12,771 bases of DNA. It comes from Microcaldota archaeon (GTDB lineage Archaea; Micrarchaeota; Micrarchaeia; Norongarragalinales; Norongarragalinaceae). Of the stretch, positions 11,770 through 12,771 are shown piece after piece. The stretch covers positions 1 through 12,771 of the forward strand of contig JACROM010000110.1 of the NCBI GenBank assembly GCA_016214445.1. The letters are read 5' to 3'. Position numbers and translations under genes: made by a program. The notes under the pieces are model-generated. The model saw only the letters and a list, made by a program, of their open reading frames with translations. It was not told where the DNA came from and made no database searches. Position 1 is the first letter of the stretch; every line of letters begins with the position of its first letter.

Positions 11770-11829
11770 CATTCGTTAATTATACAATGCCCCCCAAAGC
11801 GAGGCTTTTTAAGCACCTTCGCCGCAAAC

Positions 11830-11837
11830 TTTATAAA
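11830..11837 (+). promoter_or_regulatory. TATA element for the TBP gene
   Basis: TTTATAAA here would set transcription start near 11858-11860 and a leader of about 18 bases. That leader contains GGAAGGTGA (11863-11871), a strong ribosome binding site six bases before ATG 11877. Confidence 0.55.
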
Positions 11838-11876
11838 GGGTTTTTATAGAGTCGCTCTTATCGGAAGGTGAAACTT

Positions 11877-12173
11877 ATGGCTAAGAAAACTAAACCTAAG
11901 AAGCGTATCGATACCTCTTTCAAGGTAGAGAACATAGTCGCCTCCGCCAACCTGAAGGTTGACCTGGACCTGTTCAACATCGCGATGGAAGTGGACAACG
12001 TCGAATACGAGCCCGAACAGTTTCCTGGCGCAATCATGCGCCTCAAGGACATCGGCACCACGCTTCTGCTCTTTAAGAACGGAAAAGTCATCTGTTCCGG
12101 AGCAAAAAGCGAGCGCCAGATCAGCCAGAGCATCAAGAAGGCTGTCGAGCTGTTAAGGGACTTCATACACTGA
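11877..12173 (+). CDS. tbp: TATA-binding protein with only one TBP repeat
   Basis: TBP recognises the TATA element and starts assembly of the archaeal transcription complex. The start is ATG 11877, behind GGAAGGTGA; an in-frame GTG at 11868 is part of that site. The 98-residue product has a basic N-terminal tail (MAKKTKPKKR) and one complete TBP repeat: VENIVASANL (17-26), VEYEPEQFPGAIMRL (42-56), LLLFKNGKVICSGAKS (63-78) and the closing helix to FIH. The two phenylalanines that wedge into DNA in each TBP repeat are kept (F49 in QFPG, F66 in LLF). Normal archaeal TBP has two such repeats, about 180 residues. Here the gene ends cleanly after one, and a different gene starts five bases later. 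It could act as a homodimer, or be a second, partial paralogue. Confidence 0.9.
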   Translation: MAKKTKPKKRIDTSFKVENIVASANLKVDLDLFNIAMEVDNVEYEPEQFPGAIMRLKDIGTTLLLFKNGKVICSGAKSERQISQSIKKAVELLRDFIH

Positions 12174-12178
12174 TTGAG

Positions 12179-12751
12179 ATGTCTTGGAAACGGGTTTTCC
12201 GAAGCTTCAAATCTATAATTGCCGAACACTCTACTAAGTTTAAGCCCAGTTGGCACGTTTTCGAGCCGCACGGCAAGGCGTTGAGTGAAACGCCTTATTC
12301 TTTTCCAGAACTTGTTGGTCCGCCACCTGAAGACCTAGTTCATGTTTCGTTTTCTGCTGCCTATTTCGGCACGAAAATCCCTGAAGAGAAAATTGACGCC
12401 CTCGGTGAACTGTTGGTTCGTACCACGAAAAGGCGTCCGCAAAAGGGAGAATTGCAGTCGGAAGACGGCCGTAGGGCGTTCTGGCAGGCTTGGTGGGAAA
12501 GCAACCAACTTAAACTGAACCCCGAAGACCCTCGCTTTGCTTTTGACCTGCCGCGGCAGTACAAGAAAAGCCAAGCGCGTATTGTCGAAATGCATCTGAA
12601 TGTTCCACGTGGTTCTCTCGACCGTTTGCGCACTATTTTTGGTGGCGTTCACGCGGATGCGGAAAAAAAGGATTTGTTAGACCTGTCTGACGGTAAACAC
12701 ATCGAGAAAATAACTTTGGTTCGTTTTTACAAAAACAGAAAGAAAAAATAA
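12179..12751 (+). CDS. Hypothetical basic protein downstream of TBP
   Basis: An unrecognised 190-residue protein starting five bases after the TBP stop, hence probably co-transcribed. The N-terminal part (MSWKRVFRSFKSIIAEH) is basic. The middle has LVHVSFSAAYFGTKIPEEKIDALGELL and a Trp-rich FWQAWWESN. The end is lysine-rich (RFYKNRKKK). It is T-richer in codon use than the TBP gene. No part of it resembles a second TBP repeat, so it is not a shifted continuation of TBP. No signal peptide or membrane segment is visible. Confidence 0.7.
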   Translation: MSWKRVFRSFKSIIAEHSTKFKPSWHVFEPHGKALSETPYSFPELVGPPPEDLVHVSFSAAYFGTKIPEEKIDALGELLVRTTKRRPQKGELQSEDGRRAFWQAWWESNQLKLNPEDPRFAFDLPRQYKKSQARIVEMHLNVPRGSLDRLRTIFGGVHADAEKKDLLDLSDGKHIEKITLVRFYKNRKKK

Positions 12752-12771
12752 AAAAAGAACGCCTAGCCTTT

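Larger units (their letters stand above)
10798..11788 (-). mobile_element. Insertion sequence of about 991 bp with inverted ends
   Basis: The left end is ATTGTCATCTTAGCGAATGAT (10798-10818). The right end, read inward, is ATTGTATAATTAACGAATGAT (11788-11768), 16/21 identical with matching outer ATTGT and inner CGAATGAT. A single transposase gene fills the interior on the minus strand. No direct target duplication is visible in the flanks (left ends TGCAGAT, right begins GCCCCCC), so the ends may be slightly misplaced, or a rearrangement followed insertion. The element's right end lies about 40 bases upstream of the TBP promoter. Confidence 0.8.

Noticed and set aside
12174..12751. A second TBP repeat hidden by a frameshift after the first
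   Set aside because: The gene at 12179 has none of the TBP marks (QFPG, GKxxCxGAKS, VENIVAS), and I saw none in the frames I read after the TBP stop.
1..12771. CRISPR array, rRNA or tRNA genes
   Set aside because: No regularly spaced repeats and no recognisable rRNA or tRNA segments on either strand.

Overview
The window reads as part of an archaeal chromosome. It carries archaeal-type initiation factors aIF2-beta and aIF1A, a RIO1 kinase, an archaeal triosephosphate isomerase, a TATA-binding protein and a presenilin-type membrane protease. Several genes have a TATA element centred about 26-28 bases before the start codon and no leader, which is an archaeal promoter style. A reduced, uncultivated (DPANN-like) lineage is an inference from the very short TBP and the tight gene packing; nothing here proves it.

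Layout. Positions 1-3000 hold a gene cut by the left edge, an unrecognised helical protein, a presenilin homologue (1142-1933) and a kinase-like protein with a probable frameshift near its start (1973-2966). A minus-strand gene of unknown function (3077-3589) shares a divergent promoter with the aIF2-beta/aIF1A operon (3646-4498). Between those two initiation factor genes sits a hairpin-rich insertion of about 146 bp. It is bounded by a 23-bp direct repeat and makes an extra 49-codon reading frame that overlaps both neighbours by ATGA. On the minus strand, 4495-7844 encodes a predicted secreted system: a signal peptide and N-terminus (7725-7844), an in-frame TAA, an 886-codon beta-rich open frame, then a 155-aa secreted partner. 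Rio1 (7938) and tpiA (8882) follow on the plus strand with an array of hairpins between them.

The right third is a decayed or accessory zone. It has a frameshifted small gene (9529-9823), a gene split by a 108-bp MITE-like element (9882-10408), two short minus-strand ORFs (winged-helix-like and antitoxin-like), and a complete-looking 991-bp insertion sequence with a frameshifted DDE transposase (10798-11788). The IS lies next to the promoter of a TBP gene that encodes only one of the usual two TBP repeats (11877-12173). An unrecognised gene follows it.

The strongest candidates for something undescribed are the single-repeat TBP, the insertion between the initiation factor genes and the MITE-like element. 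Three separate genes each need the same +1 correction at a homopolymer, which could be real decay, recoding or assembly error. All family assignments are from reading motifs by eye; no database search was possible.
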